This document shows positions 1 through 9,987 of a DNA stretch of 38,075 bases, in pieces (the first letter of the stretch is position 1; every line of letters begins with the position of its first letter). Under the pieces are notes generated by a model. That model saw nothing but the letters and a program-made list of their open reading frames with translations, ran no database searches and was not told the origin of the DNA. Source of the DNA: Ignavibacteriota bacterium. GTDB taxonomy: Bacteria > Bacteroidota > Ignavibacteria > UBA10030 > UBA6906. The translations under genes and the position numbers were made by a program. Where the stretch lies: contig PMJR01000089.1 in NCBI GenBank assembly GCA_003158475.1, forward strand, positions 8,964-47,038, written 5' to 3'.

Positions 1-2041
1 TCCCGTACGTCTCGTTGAGGATCGGTTCGAGCTTCGGATGGATGTGCGTGATCTTCTGCGTCCCGTGCTTGCGTGCGATGAAATCCCCGATCATCTCCAT
101 CGGTCCCGGACGGTACAGCGCGTTCATGGCGACGAGGTCGGAAATCGTGGTGGGCTTCAGCTTCCTGAGCCAGTCAGCCATGCCTGAGCTTTCGAACTGG
201 AACACGGCCACGGTATCGCCGCGAGCAAAGAGCTCAAAGGTCTTTGCGTCGTCCTCGGGGATTGCGTCCAGGTCAACGGACTCGCCGAGGTTCTCCCGGA
301 CCATCCGGAGGCAGCTCTCGAAAACAGAGAGTGTGCGGAGTCCGAGGAAATCCATCTTCAGGAGTCCGGCGGTTTCGAGGTCCTTCATGTTGTACTGCGT
401 CATGACCTCGGTCTGGGGCGTCTTGTACAGCGGGACAAAGTCGCTGATGTTCCCGGGAGCGATCACCACGCCCGCGGCATGCATCCCCGCGTTGCGGTTC
501 ATCCCCTCAAGCACCAGCGAAGCTTCGATCAGCGTCCGGATCCTGGGGTCAGTGCTCTCCGCGACCCATTTCAGGTCCGGGACGCTCTCGAGCGCCTCGG
601 CGAGGGGGCGGACCTTCCCCTGTTCCACCGGGATCTGCTTTGTGATGGACTCGAGGGTGCTGAGGGGAATGCCGAGCACCCGGCCCACATCCTTGAGGAC
701 CGCACGCGAGGAGAGAGTGCCGAACGTGATGATCTGCGATACGGAATCCTGGCCGTATTTCTCCCGGACATATTTGATCACCATCTCACGCTTGTTGTCG
801 GAAAAATCCACGTCGATGTCCGGCATGCTGATCCTGTCGGGGTTGAGAAACCTCTCGAACAGGAGGTCATACTTGATCGGGTCGACGTTCGTGATCCCGA
901 GCGAATAGGAAGCGACGCTCCCGGCCGCGCTCCCACGGCCGGGACCGACATACACTCCCATGGCACGGGCGGCCCGGATAAAATCCTGGACTATGAGGAA
1001 ATATCCCGCGTAGCCCATCCGTGTGATGACCGCGATCTCGTGCTCCAGCCTCTCGATCAGCGACTTGTTTGCTCCGGGGTACCTCCGGGCAAACCCCTCC
1101 CGGGTAAGACGCTCAAAATGCTCGTCGAGCGTCGCCGCCCCGGCACTCGCGGGGATCGGGAACTGCGGCATGTGGTTCCGGCCGAGTTCGAGCTTGAGGT
1201 TGCACTTCTCGGCCACTTCAAGTGTCGATTCAAGCGCTTCAGGGTAATCCTTGAATAGCTCATACATTTCCGCCGTCGTCCTGAAGTACGCCTGATCTGT
1301 CTGATAACGGAGTTGTGTGTAATCGGGAGTGTTCGTGCTGCTTGCATCGGGGATCAACAGCATGATATTGTGTGCGAGCGCGTGCTCGTGTTTCAGGTAG
1401 TGGACATCGTTCGTACAGATGAGTTTCAGCCCAAGGTCCCTTGCAAGCCGCGGTGCCTTCTCCCGCACGGTTTTTTCCCGGTCGATTCCATGGTTCTGGA
1501 TCTCAATGTAGAAGTCCTCCCCGAATATCGCCTTGTAGATACCGGCCGCCTCGTAGGCCTCCTCATCCCTCCCGGACGCAAGATATGCTGAGACCACTCC
1601 TCCGGCGCAGGCCGAGAGGGCGACGATTCCTTTGCTGTGCTCCCGGAGGGCATCGGTGTCGATCCGGGGTTTGTAGTAGAAGCCGTCCAGGTGGCCGATC
1701 GTGGAGAGTTTGAGGAGATTGCTGTAGCCGGTCAGGTCCTTTGCCAGAAGCACAATGTGGTGGTAGCTTGCGCGCTTGCCCCCCGATTCTGTTTCCTGGC
1801 GTGTTTTTTCGAACCGGCTCCCTTTTGTCACAATGTAGGCTTCAACGCCGATGATCGGCTTGATCCCGGCCTTCGTCGCGTTCTTGTAGAACTCGACCGC
1901 CCCGAAGAGGACGCCGTGGTCCGTCAGTGCGACTGCAGGCATGCCGTCCGCGACTGCGGCATGGACCAGGTCCTCGGTGCGGCAGGCCGCATCCAGAAGG
2001 CTGTAATGCGAGTGATTGTGCAGATGGACGAATTGTGACAT
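1..2041 (-). CDS. dnaE: DNA polymerase III subunit alpha (DnaE), N-terminal part; C-terminus lies beyond the left window edge
   Basis: Manual minus-strand translation from ATG at 2041: MSQFVHLHNHSHYSLLDAACRTEDLVHAAVADGMPAVALTDHGVLFGAVEFY... (PHP domain), then ...VGPGRGSAAGSVASYSLGITNVDPIKYDLLFERFLNPDRISMPDIDVDFSDNKREMVIKYV... Open to the window edge, so missing from the ORF track. Confidence 0.97.
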   Translation of the reverse strand, partial: MSQFVHLHNHSHYSLLDAACRTEDLVHAAVADGMPAVALTDHGVLFGAVEFYKNATKAGIKPIIGVEAYIVTKGSRFEKTRQETESGGKRASYHHIVLLAKDLTGYSNLLKLSTIGHLDGFYYKPRIDTDALREHSKGIVALSACAGGVVSAYLASGRDEEAYEAAGIYKAIFGEDFYIEIQNHGIDREKTVREKAPRLARDLGLKLICTNDVHYLKHEHALAHNIMLLIPDASSTNTPDYTQLRYQTDQAYFRTTAEMYELFKDYPEALESTLEVAEKCNLKLELGRNHMPQFPIPASAGAATLDEHFERLTREGFARRYPGANKSLIERLEHEIAVITRMGYAGYFLIVQDFIRAARAMGVYVGPGRGSAAGSVASYSLGITNVDPIKYDLLFERFLNPDRISMPDIDVDFSDNKREMVIKYVREKYGQDSVSQIITFGTLSSRAVLKDVGRVLGIPLSTLESITKQIPVEQGKVRPLAEALESVPDLKWVAESTDPRIRTLIEASLVLEGMNRNAGMHAAGVVIAPGNISDFVPLYKTPQTEVMTQYNMKDLETAGLLKMDFLGLRTLSVFESCLRMVRENLGESVDLDAIPEDDAKTFELFARGDTVAVFQFESSGMADWLRKLKPTTISDLVAMNALYRPGPMEMIGDFIARKHGTQKITHIHPKLEPILNETYG

Positions 2042-2220
2042 TAGGGCTCAGACGTTAAGGGTCATTCTAGAGAAGCCAGATGGAACAATCAAGAGCAGGC
2101 GGGAGCAACTTATGAACATCTTGTGCAACACGACGAACGGATTGAAGTCACAGACCTCACGTCAGGTCTGAAAGGAGTCGACACAAGCCCTGTGAGAGTC
2201 GGGAGGTGCCCCCTTTACCC

Positions 2221-3642
2221 TCAGGAGAAATTCAGGGAGAGGAGTTTCATTTCTGTCATCTCTTCAATCGCATACCGGACCCCTTCCCTCCCCATGCCCG
2301 ACTCCTTCACGCCGCCGTACGGCATGTGGTCCACCCTGAATGAAGAGGCATCATTGATGACGACACCCCCCACCTCGAGTTCGCGATATGCATAGAACAT
2401 GTCTGAGGCGCTGTTTGTAAACACTCCGGCCTGCAATCCGTACGCGGAGGCATTGACGCGCTCCACGGCGTCACTGAACTCCGAGAACTTGTCTACTGTG
2501 AGAACAGGCGCAAATGCTTCCTGGCAGCTCACCTTCATCTCCGGAGCCACATCAACGAGCACCGTCGGTTCCAGGACCGCTCCTGTTCTGCCCCCGCCGC
2601 ACAGAACGCGTGCTCCTCCCTCAGTTGCTTCCCGGATCCAGGATTCCACCTTGCGCGCAGCCTGCTCGTCGATCATGGGGCCCACGATTGTGCGCGGATT
2701 GGTCGGATCACCGACGGCGATCGATTTCGCGAGTTTCACCAGGTGGTTCGTAAATGCCTCCGCAACAGATTCATGCACGTAGACCCGTTGGACGGATATG
2801 CACGATTGACCCGCGTTTCCAAATGCTCCCTGTACAATGCTCTTCAGGGCATGGTCCATGTTGGCGTCCGCGCAGACTATTACCCCTGCATTTCCCCCCA
2901 GTTCGAGAAGAACCTTTTTTTTCGCCGCCCGCACCTTGATCCCCCACCCAACTACCGGACTACCCGTGAAGCTGATGAGTTTAACTCTCTTGTCTGTAAT
3001 AAGTTGCTCTATCTCACTTCCCATGCAGGGTACGACATTGATCGCCCCCGGAGGGAGCCCAGTCTTTGTAAAAAGTTCTGCAAACCGAAGGGCGGTCTGG
3101 GGCGCATTGGATGATGGCTTCAGTACGACAGTGTTACCGGACGCTATGGCAGGACCGAGTTTGTGGGCGACCAGGTTTAGCGGAAAATTGAACGGCGTTA
3201 TAGCTCCAATGACACCCAGCGGAAACCGGCGGATTATGGCGGCCCGGTTCCCCGATTGCGGCACGACGTCGAGGGGGAGCACGTGTCCTTCGATCCTCCT
3301 TGCCTCCTCCGCGGAGGTTGCGATCGTGAACACCGCCCGTTCCACCTCGGCACGGGAGAAGGAGATGGGCTTCCCCGTCTCGGCCGTGATGAGCTGGGCA
3401 AACTCCTCTTTCTTTTCGGCCAGCGAGCGGGAAACGGAGTCAAGGGCGGCGCTCCGTTCATACGGCGAGAGGTTCTTTGTCAGATGAAACGCCGTCTCCG
3501 CCGACCGGATGGCGTCGTCGATGTCCCGTGAGGTGGCCTGGCAGATTTCGCCAACAGCTTTGTTTTCGAACGGATTGAACACCTGTCGCTTGATGCTTGT
3601 CTGGCGCCACTCGCCGTTGACAAGTATGTTCATGGCTTCCAT
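2221..3642 (-). CDS. NAD(P)-dependent aldehyde dehydrogenase family protein
   Basis: ORF with ALDH motifs: GAITPFNFPLNLVAHKLGPAIASGNTVVLKPSSNAPQTA, SFTGSPVVGWGIK, LELGGNAGVIV, GNAGQSCISVQRVYV. Confidence 0.93.
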   Translation of the reverse strand: MEAMNILVNGEWRQTSIKRQVFNPFENKAVGEICQATSRDIDDAIRSAETAFHLTKNLSPYERSAALDSVSRSLAEKKEEFAQLITAETGKPISFSRAEVERAVFTIATSAEEARRIEGHVLPLDVVPQSGNRAAIIRRFPLGVIGAITPFNFPLNLVAHKLGPAIASGNTVVLKPSSNAPQTALRFAELFTKTGLPPGAINVVPCMGSEIEQLITDKRVKLISFTGSPVVGWGIKVRAAKKKVLLELGGNAGVIVCADANMDHALKSIVQGAFGNAGQSCISVQRVYVHESVAEAFTNHLVKLAKSIAVGDPTNPRTIVGPMIDEQAARKVESWIREATEGGARVLCGGGRTGAVLEPTVLVDVAPEMKVSCQEAFAPVLTVDKFSEFSDAVERVNASAYGLQAGVFTNSASDMFYAYRELEVGGVVINDASSFRVDHMPYGGVKESGMGREGVRYAIEEMTEMKLLSLNFS

Positions 3643-5345
3643 TCTGGTTCCTTTGAATTGAGCGACCCTATGACAGTTTCCACCAGCTCCGCCCTCGGGA
3701 CGATCGTCCGTTTCCCCGTCTTCCTTTCCTTGATTTCGATATTGCCGTTGGCAAGGTTTTTTTCTCCCACGATCACCTGGAACGGCATGCCGAGAAGATC
3801 CGCGTCTTTGAACTTGAATCCGGGACTCGTATCCTTCCGGTCGTCGTAAAGAACATCCAGCCCGCTCGTGCCGAGTTCACTGTAGAGCGATTCGGCGGCA
3901 TCCGTCACCTGCGCGCTCCGGGCGCCCACGGCGATGAGATGGACGTCGAAGGGGGCGATCGCCCTGTCCCAGATGATGCCGTTCTCATCATGGTTTTGTT
4001 CGATGTGGCACGCAACGATTCTTTCGATACCGATGCCGTAGCTCCCCATGATGACGGCGGATTCTTTCCCGTTTTCGTCGAGGAATCTCGCTCCCAGTGC
4101 ATCGGCATATTTCGTGCCGAGTTTGAAGATGTGACCCAGTTCGATCCCCCGCACGATCCTCAGCCTCCCTTTGCCGTCCGGGGACGTTTCTCCTTCCTGG
4201 ACCGTGCGAAGGTCGTGGTACCCGTCGATTCTGCAGTCCCTTTCCAGGTCGATGTTCCTGATATGGTAGTCGTTTCTGTTCGCACCGCTGACAAGTCCGT
4301 TGGCCCCCTTCAGACGGCTGTCGGCGAGTATCGTGAAGCCTTTGAGCCCGACCGGGCCGATCGATCCGCCGTCGGCCCCGGTGAGTTCCCGGAGCTTCTC
4401 CCCTTCGATCGGGCGGACCTCAACACCGAGCACCGACATGAGCTTCGACTCGTTCAGCGAATCGTTCCCCATCATCAGTACAAGTACCGGCCGGTCTCCA
4501 CCCCAGTACACGACGGATTTTGCAAGCTGATTCGGGTCCACGTGGAGGAATGCCGCCAAGGCATCGATTGTCTTGACCCCGGGTGTGTGTATTTCCTTCG
4601 TCCCGGAATCGCCGGGGACGCGCACCGCGCCCGGGACGATCGAAGAGGCCACCTCCAGATTTGCGGCGTACGATCCGTCCTCCGATAGGGCGATAACATC
4701 CTCCCCGGAAGGGGACTCCATCATGAATTCCTGCGAGCCGGTCCCCCCCATCGCCCCACTCGAGGCGCCGACCACGAAAAAACGGAGCCCGCATCGCGTA
4801 AAAATCCGCCGGTACGCTTCCGCATGCAGGTCGTACGCACGGTCCAGCCCGTCCCATGAGCGATCAAGGCTGTAGCTGTCTTTCATCATGAACTGTCGAC
4901 CGCGGAGAACCCCGGAACGCGGACGGGGTTCGTTCCGGAATTTTGTCTGAATCTGGTACCAGATCTGCGGCATCTCCTTGTACGAAGAGATGTGGTTCTT
5001 GGCAAGCCAGCAGATCACTTCTTCATGTGTCGGGGCCAGGACGAGAGGACGGTTCTTTACGTGGAAGAGGGTGTCGCCGAATGCCTTGACGCGGCCGGTT
5101 TGTTCCCAGAGCTCGATCGGACTCAGCGCAGGGAGAAGAAGTTCCTGTCCGCCGATCCGGTCCATTTCCTCACGGACGATCCGAATGACCTTTCCGAAGA
5201 CCTTCTGCGCCAGAGGAAGAAACACGTAGACTCCCGCCGCCAGCGCGCGCACCATTCCGGCGCGGATCATCAGCTGGTGACTTGGAATTGTGGCGTCAGA
5301 GGGAATCTCTTTGACGGTGGGAACGAAACCCTGACTCAGGCGCAT
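3630..5345 (-). CDS. proS: Prolyl-tRNA synthetase, bacterial type
   Basis: ORF 571 aa: MRLSQGFVPTVKEIPSDATIPSHQLMIRAGMVRALAAGVYVFLPLA...; LAPTHEEVI, FRNEPRPRSGVLRGRQFMMKDSYSLD, GSYGIGIERIVA. Confidence 0.97.
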   Translation of the reverse strand: MRLSQGFVPTVKEIPSDATIPSHQLMIRAGMVRALAAGVYVFLPLAQKVFGKVIRIVREEMDRIGGQELLLPALSPIELWEQTGRVKAFGDTLFHVKNRPLVLAPTHEEVICWLAKNHISSYKEMPQIWYQIQTKFRNEPRPRSGVLRGRQFMMKDSYSLDRSWDGLDRAYDLHAEAYRRIFTRCGLRFFVVGASSGAMGGTGSQEFMMESPSGEDVIALSEDGSYAANLEVASSIVPGAVRVPGDSGTKEIHTPGVKTIDALAAFLHVDPNQLAKSVVYWGGDRPVLVLMMGNDSLNESKLMSVLGVEVRPIEGEKLRELTGADGGSIGPVGLKGFTILADSRLKGANGLVSGANRNDYHIRNIDLERDCRIDGYHDLRTVQEGETSPDGKGRLRIVRGIELGHIFKLGTKYADALGARFLDENGKESAVIMGSYGIGIERIVACHIEQNHDENGIIWDRAIAPFDVHLIAVGARSAQVTDAAESLYSELGTSGLDVLYDDRKDTSPGFKFKDADLLGMPFQVIVGEKNLANGNIEIKERKTGKRTIVPRAELVETVIGSLNSKEPEWKP

Positions 5346-5477
5346 GAAGTGTGACGTTCTTATGGGGTTTGTCGATCAGGAATAAACGAAGATACGAACA
5401 AATCGGAAGAGAATCCAGACACGGAGCGGTACCCACTGCGTCGGGTAAATTCCGGAAGATCCCGATGCGGACAGGAG

Positions 5478-5783
5478 TCAGGTCACCCCGGCGGACTTCA
5501 GGCCGAGCAGTCGGGGGTACTCCACTTTTATCGCGTACTTTCTTATCTCTTCGATCTCCTTCGGCAGGAACCCGTTCACGTCCATCTTCGGGATGCCGAC
5601 CACCCTCATCTCCTCGACCGTGAAGTCGGGTTTCCCTCCCGTGGCGATGAAGTACCCCCTCACCTCGACATCGAACACGATGTCCTGCGTCGCGGTCTTC
5701 CTCTCGACTTTGAACTTGAACCGGGCCGGCACTTTCATGCCGCTCCCGGTCGCCGGTGATTTGAATCTATCGAACAATCCCAA
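5478..5783 (-). CDS. Small uncharacterised protein (101 aa)
   Basis: ORF MGLFDRFKSPATGSGMKVPARFKFKVERKTATQDIVFDVEVRGYFIATGG...; no competing long ORF; co-oriented with neighbours. Confidence 0.6.
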   Translation of the reverse strand: MGLFDRFKSPATGSGMKVPARFKFKVERKTATQDIVFDVEVRGYFIATGGKPDFTVEEMRVVGIPKMDVNGFLPKEIEEIRKYAIKVEYPRLLGLKSAGVT

Positions 5784-5865
5784 GGCATTCTCCTTCCGGA
5801 TGCGCGGACCCGGTTCTCAGTGTGAGGATACTAAATCCTTCAGAGATCTGCAATTGATTGACAGC

Positions 5866-6486
5866 TCATCCACCTCCTGTGACCGACTCCGGTTCATTTT
5901 CAATGTGAGCCTGCGTCTTCTTCCCTACGCGCCAGTAGGCTCCGCCTCCCCCTTCCCTGGCCATGAACTCGTATTCTACAAGTGAACGGCGGAGCGTGGC
6001 GGTATCCGCACTGTATTTCGCAAGGATCTGGTTCACGCGCTTCTCCGGGTACTTCACCCCGGTGTCGAATTCTTCGAGTATATGCCTCAGTATGACAAGG
6101 AATTTCTTTTCCTGAACCGGAAAAGCCTTGATGCGGCCGTTGGCGTCGGAGAATGTCGCCAGGACCTTTCGATCGTAGGCATCTACGTCAATGCCGAGTG
6201 CGAGTCCCGGGAGGCTCTCTTCGTGGAGTATCTTTTTTGCCATTCCGGCGAGCGCCCCGGTCTGGAGCGCGTAGATGCTGTAATAGCCCTCGGCGCGTGC
6301 GGACACGAGCCCCGCCTGCCCCAGTTTCGAAAGATGGTGAGACACCGTCGATTCGCCGACGCGGAGTGTTGAAGCAAGTTGTTCGACCGATTGCGGTTTC
6401 TGCGCAAGGAGACCGATGATCCTGAGCCGGTTCGGCTCGGCGAGGGCCTTGAAGAAACGGACGAGTTCGTCGACCTGGTTTTCCAT
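5866..6486 (-). CDS. ArsR-family winged-helix regulator with C-terminal DUF2087-like region
   Basis: FFKALAEPNRLRIIGLLAQKPQSVEQLASTLRVGESTVSHHLSKLGQAGLVSARAEGYYSIYAL (ArsR wHTH); C-terminal KAFPVQEKKFLVILRHILEEFDTGVKYPEKRVNQILAKYSADTATLRRSLVEYEFMAREGGGGAYWRV. Confidence 0.88.
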   Translation of the reverse strand: MENQVDELVRFFKALAEPNRLRIIGLLAQKPQSVEQLASTLRVGESTVSHHLSKLGQAGLVSARAEGYYSIYALQTGALAGMAKKILHEESLPGLALGIDVDAYDRKVLATFSDANGRIKAFPVQEKKFLVILRHILEEFDTGVKYPEKRVNQILAKYSADTATLRRSLVEYEFMAREGGGGAYWRVGKKTQAHIENEPESVTGGG

Positions 6487-6519
6487 GGAATCTCCCGTGT
6501 GAAATTAATATCATAAAGA

Positions 6520-6533
6520 TAGAACTAATTCTA
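6520..6533. promoter_or_regulatory. Perfect inverted repeat TAGAA-CTAA-TTCTA, candidate ArsR-family operator
   Basis: Located just upstream of the arsR-like start, in the divergent region toward the Mla-type operon. Confidence 0.4.
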
Positions 6534-6646
6534 CATAAATGCAAGTCCCCTCCTGTGAGGTTTGCATCTCGATTTCGTATTCCATTCATTGTAAATCAAT
6601 CGGTTTTCGCCCGTCCAGAATCACGATCCGTCTCCCAGCCGAAGCA

Positions 6647-7459
6647 ATGGAAGTCTCCACACCGGCAGCCCGCACTCCGCGCACCCAGGGCCCCCTTGTA
6701 TTCGACGTAATCGGCCGGCATACAATCTCCTTCCTCGAACACCTGGGGATGTATTTCGGCCTCATCTGGTGGATGGTCAGGAACGTGCGGAACGCCCGGG
6801 AATCAAGCACGAATTTCTTCAGCCAGATGGTGCAGATCGGCAACGATTCGATCCCGATCGTCGTATTCGTCTCGACATTTGTGGGGATGGTGACGGCAGT
6901 CCAGTCAGCCTACCAGCTCTATTCGTGGATCCCGAGGTCGGTGGTCGGCGGGCTTGTCATCAAATCAGTCCTGCTCGAGCTCACCCCCCTCCTCACCGCG
7001 CTTGTACTGGCTGGGAAAGTCGGCGCAACCATCACGGCGGAGATCGGGTCGATGCGGGTGACGGAGCAGGTGGACGCGCTTGAAGCAATGGGTTTCGATT
7101 CGGTCTCGTTCCTCATCACTCCGCGCATACTCGCCGGAGTGGTCATGTTTCCCGTGCTTGTGGTGTTCGGAGACCTCCTCGCGGTGCTCGGGGGCCTGTT
7201 CGGTGCAGTGATCGTCGCACACATCCCCGCAGGCGCGTTCCTTGCCGGCATGAAGTCGTCGTTCCTCACGCGCGACGCACTGTTCGGACTGACGAAGGCG
7301 ACGATATTCGGCTTCACGATCACCTCCATCGCCTCTTACCAGGGCTATTATGTCACCGGGGGATCTGCAGGCGTCGGGAAAGCAACCATGGCCACCGTCG
7401 TGTTCACGTGCCTTGCCGTCGTGATCCTCGACTTCATACTCGCATCGACGCTCCTCTGA
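6647..7459 (+). CDS. mlaE: MlaE-family ABC transporter permease
   Basis: MEVSTPAARTPRTQGPLVFDVIGRHTISFLEHLG...; LTALVLAGKVGATITAEIGSMRVTEQVDALEAMGFDSVSFLITPR is the MlaE signature. Start assigned at the internal ATG. Confidence 0.92.
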   Translation: MEVSTPAARTPRTQGPLVFDVIGRHTISFLEHLGMYFGLIWWMVRNVRNARESSTNFFSQMVQIGNDSIPIVVFVSTFVGMVTAVQSAYQLYSWIPRSVVGGLVIKSVLLELTPLLTALVLAGKVGATITAEIGSMRVTEQVDALEAMGFDSVSFLITPRILAGVVMFPVLVVFGDLLAVLGGLFGAVIVAHIPAGAFLAGMKSSFLTRDALFGLTKATIFGFTITSIASYQGYYVTGGSAGVGKATMATVVFTCLAVVILDFILASTLL

Positions 7460-8224
7460 ATGATAACCATCAGGAATATCCGGAAGAGTTTTGACGAACG
7501 GCCGATCCTGCACGGTGTGAACATCGACGTCAGGGACAGGGAAACGCTTGTCGTGTTGGGGAGGAGCGGGGGGGGGAAGAGCGTCATGTTGAAGATGATC
7601 GTGGGCCTGCTCAAGCCGGACTCGGGGTCGATCACCGTGGACGGGAGCGACGTCCTTTCCATGACGTACCCCAGGCTGAGGGAACTCCGGTTCAAGTTCG
7701 GCTTCCTGTTCCAGGGGGCCGCCCTCTTCGACTCCCTTACCGTGGGGGAAAACGTTGCGCTGGCGCTCCGCAGGGGGCGGGCAAAGGACGAACTCGAGTT
7801 GAACGAGGTCGAGATCGCCGAGCGCGTCAGCTATGCCCTCGATGTCGTCGGCCTGAAGAACACCGAACGCGCGTTGCCGTCCAACCTGAGCGGAGGGATG
7901 AAGAAACGTGTGGGTCTGGCGCGGGCGATCGTCCCGAGTCCCCGGTACATGCTCTATGATGAACCGACGACCGGACTCGACATGGAAACCGCCGACGAAA
8001 TCAACGTACTCATCAATGACCTGCGGACGAAGCTCGGCGTGACCTCCATCGTGGTGACGCACGACATTCACAGTGCATTTGTTGTTGGTGACCGGTTTGC
8101 CATCCTTGACGGAGGAAAGACGCTCATGACCGGCACACGCGCAGAGATCGAAAACAGCACCAACGAGGATGTCCGAAAATACATCAGCAGTTCCCTCTCA
8201 ACCTCAAGGACGCGACTGACATGA
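7460..8224 (+). CDS. mlaF: MlaF-family ABC transporter ATP-binding protein
   Basis: Walker A GRSGGGKSVMLK; LSGGMKKRVGLARAI; YDEPTTGLDMETADEIN. Confidence 0.94.
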   Translation: MITIRNIRKSFDERPILHGVNIDVRDRETLVVLGRSGGGKSVMLKMIVGLLKPDSGSITVDGSDVLSMTYPRLRELRFKFGFLFQGAALFDSLTVGENVALALRRGRAKDELELNEVEIAERVSYALDVVGLKNTERALPSNLSGGMKKRVGLARAIVPSPRYMLYDEPTTGLDMETADEINVLINDLRTKLGVTSIVVTHDIHSAFVVGDRFAILDGGKTLMTGTRAEIENSTNEDVRKYISSSLSTSRTRLT

Positions 8225-9132
8225 AATGGAGCAACGAAGCCCGGATAGGGGTGGGTGTGTTGGCGGCAGCCGTGATATTCATCGCAGGTATCGTGTACCT
8301 CCGCGGCATCGACCTTCGCTCCAAACAATATGCCCTCAAGGTGTCCTACCGCAACGTCAACGGCCTGAAGGAGGGGGACGTGGTGACGGTCGCCGGACTC
8401 TCGATCGGACGCGTGGAATCCATGTCGATGGTGGGAAGGGCGATCGGGGTGAGCCTCTCGATTCAGACGAAAGTGCATTTACCGAAGGACTCGAAAGCGA
8501 TTCTGAAGAGCGAAACAATCATGGGGGGAAAATTCATTGAGATTGCGCCGGGGACGGACTCGCTCATGCTTGCGAACGGTGACTCCCTGGGGGGATTGTA
8601 CGAGGCGGATCTCTCCGAGCTGACGGCAACCCTTTCCCCCATCACCTCGAACGTGCTGGGGATCCTCGAGAACGTGAATTCAACGTTTGACGAGCCGACG
8701 CGGAAACGGATTCAGAAGATCGTGGCCGAGCTTGAACGCTCGTCGACCCGGCTGGAAGAGGTCATACACGCCGGGGGAAAAAGTGCCGACGCGAGTTTTG
8801 CGGACGTTGCGGTTTTTTCTCGGGACCTTGCCAGGTTCGCCCGCACACTGGACACGATTGCGGCGGCCGAACGGTTGAACATCGACACCAGCGTGACTTC
8901 GTTTGCGCAATGGTCACGCAACATGGAGCGCGTTTCGATGAAGCTCGAAACAACGACCGAGTCGCTCAACGCGGTTCTCGCAAAGATAAAGAACGGCGAA
9001 GGGACGCTGGGGAAACTCGTCCAGGATGACCGCCTCTATAATCATATGGACTCTCTGTCGATGAATCTGAATCTGCTTGTGAAGGACCTGCGGGAGAATC
9101 CCCAGCGTTACGTGAAGCTCAGCCTTTTCTAA
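8221..9132 (+). CDS. mlaD: MlaD/MCE-family substrate-binding protein
   Basis: Overlaps the previous CDS (ATGA). N-terminal TM, then MCE domain SYRNVNGLKEGDVVTVAGLSIGRVESMSM...KSETIMGGKFIEIAPG. Confidence 0.9.
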   Translation: MKWSNEARIGVGVLAAAVIFIAGIVYLRGIDLRSKQYALKVSYRNVNGLKEGDVVTVAGLSIGRVESMSMVGRAIGVSLSIQTKVHLPKDSKAILKSETIMGGKFIEIAPGTDSLMLANGDSLGGLYEADLSELTATLSPITSNVLGILENVNSTFDEPTRKRIQKIVAELERSSTRLEEVIHAGGKSADASFADVAVFSRDLARFARTLDTIAAAERLNIDTSVTSFAQWSRNMERVSMKLETTTESLNAVLAKIKNGEGTLGKLVQDDRLYNHMDSLSMNLNLLVKDLRENPQRYVKLSLF

Positions 9133-9232
9133 AGGTGCATTCCATGACCGGACTTCCAAAGCGGACGCTCGCCCGGACCGGGCTCCTTGAGAAAGCTGTA
9201 AAGCGCGCGCGCGATTCCGCGAACGCGTAAAC

Positions 9233-9832
9233 TCAACCCCTCCTCCTCCGGTACGCGCGCACTCCCCAATAGACCAGCACGCCCGTCAGTGTCGTCGCCA
9301 GAATCCAGAGTGCGGCATTCGTCATCGCTTCGGGAAACGCCCGCCACTGCTCACCGAGGTAATAGCCCGCGGAGATGAAGATCCCGGTCCACAAGAGCGC
9401 ACCGGCGTACGCAAAAAGTGCGAACGTCCCGTATTCGAGGCCAGAGCTCCCGGCAACGATCGCGATCCCATGACGCACACCCGGCACGAAATACCCTATC
9501 GTCAGCGACCAGTGTCCCCATCGTTTGAACCACAAATGCAGGCGATCCACTGTTCCAGGTCCGATGTGCAGCCGCGCTCCGAATCTGTGCAGGACACGCG
9601 ACCCCCCTATCCTGCCGATGCAGTAGCTTATTGTTATGCCGAACACAGTCCCCAGGAGAGCCGATATGCAGCTCGGCAGGAGATGAAGCGTCCCGTTGAA
9701 AATAAGGTATCCTGTGAGCGCGAGGAGCGTCTCATCCGGTACGGGAAGGCCCACAATCCCTAGCATCAGGAGGAAAAAAATCGCAGGATACCCGTAGTTT
9801 GCGATCCATACCTGGAACTCATGTATTGGCAT
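9233..9832 (-). CDS. DedA/SNARE-associated (VTT) family membrane protein
   Basis: YPAIFFLLMLGIVGLPVPDETLLALTGYLIFNG... and WGHWSLTIGYFVPGVRHGIAIVAGSSGL. Confidence 0.88.
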   Translation of the reverse strand: MPIHEFQVWIANYGYPAIFFLLMLGIVGLPVPDETLLALTGYLIFNGTLHLLPSCISALLGTVFGITISYCIGRIGGSRVLHRFGARLHIGPGTVDRLHLWFKRWGHWSLTIGYFVPGVRHGIAIVAGSSGLEYGTFALFAYAGALLWTGIFISAGYYLGEQWRAFPEAMTNAALWILATTLTGVLVYWGVRAYRRRRG

Positions 9833-9877
9833 CGAAGGGTTGGATCGTTAGATATTTAATATATTCGCAAATTTCTA

Positions 9878-9906
9878 TTGACAATTGAGTCGAAAATACA
9901 TAATAT
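9878..9906 (+). promoter_or_regulatory. Sigma70-like promoter TTGACA-N17-TAATAT
   Basis: ttgaca (9878-9883), 17-nt spacer, taatat (9901-9906), ~80 nt upstream of the DksA/TraR-like CDS. Confidence 0.65.
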
Positions 9907-9987
9907 TTCTAAAAGAGCTGGCGAGAACGTCTTTGCCGGCGAGGCGTGCTAAGAGCAATCGGTTCCAGGGAACCGGGGGAGGAACTT

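Noticed and set aside
2151-2170. Hairpin cagacct-cacgtc-aggtctg between dnaE and the aldehyde dehydrogenase gene
   Set aside because: Only a 7-bp stem without a U-tract; could be a weak structure but function cannot be supported.
7568-7576. G9 homopolymer in mlaF as a phase-variation tract
   Set aside because: Encodes the Gly run of the Walker A motif (SGGGKS) using GGG codons; best explained by protein constraint plus codon usage.
6965-8071. 368-aa minus-strand ORF
   Set aside because: Antisense to mlaE/mlaF; His/Asp/Arg-rich translation characteristic of shadow frames.
9203-9213. Alternating GCGCGCGCGCG run (possible Z-DNA), and a similar run near 32889-32908
   Set aside because: Short; expected occasionally in GC-rich DNA; the second is explained by the ARARA C-terminus of the regulator.
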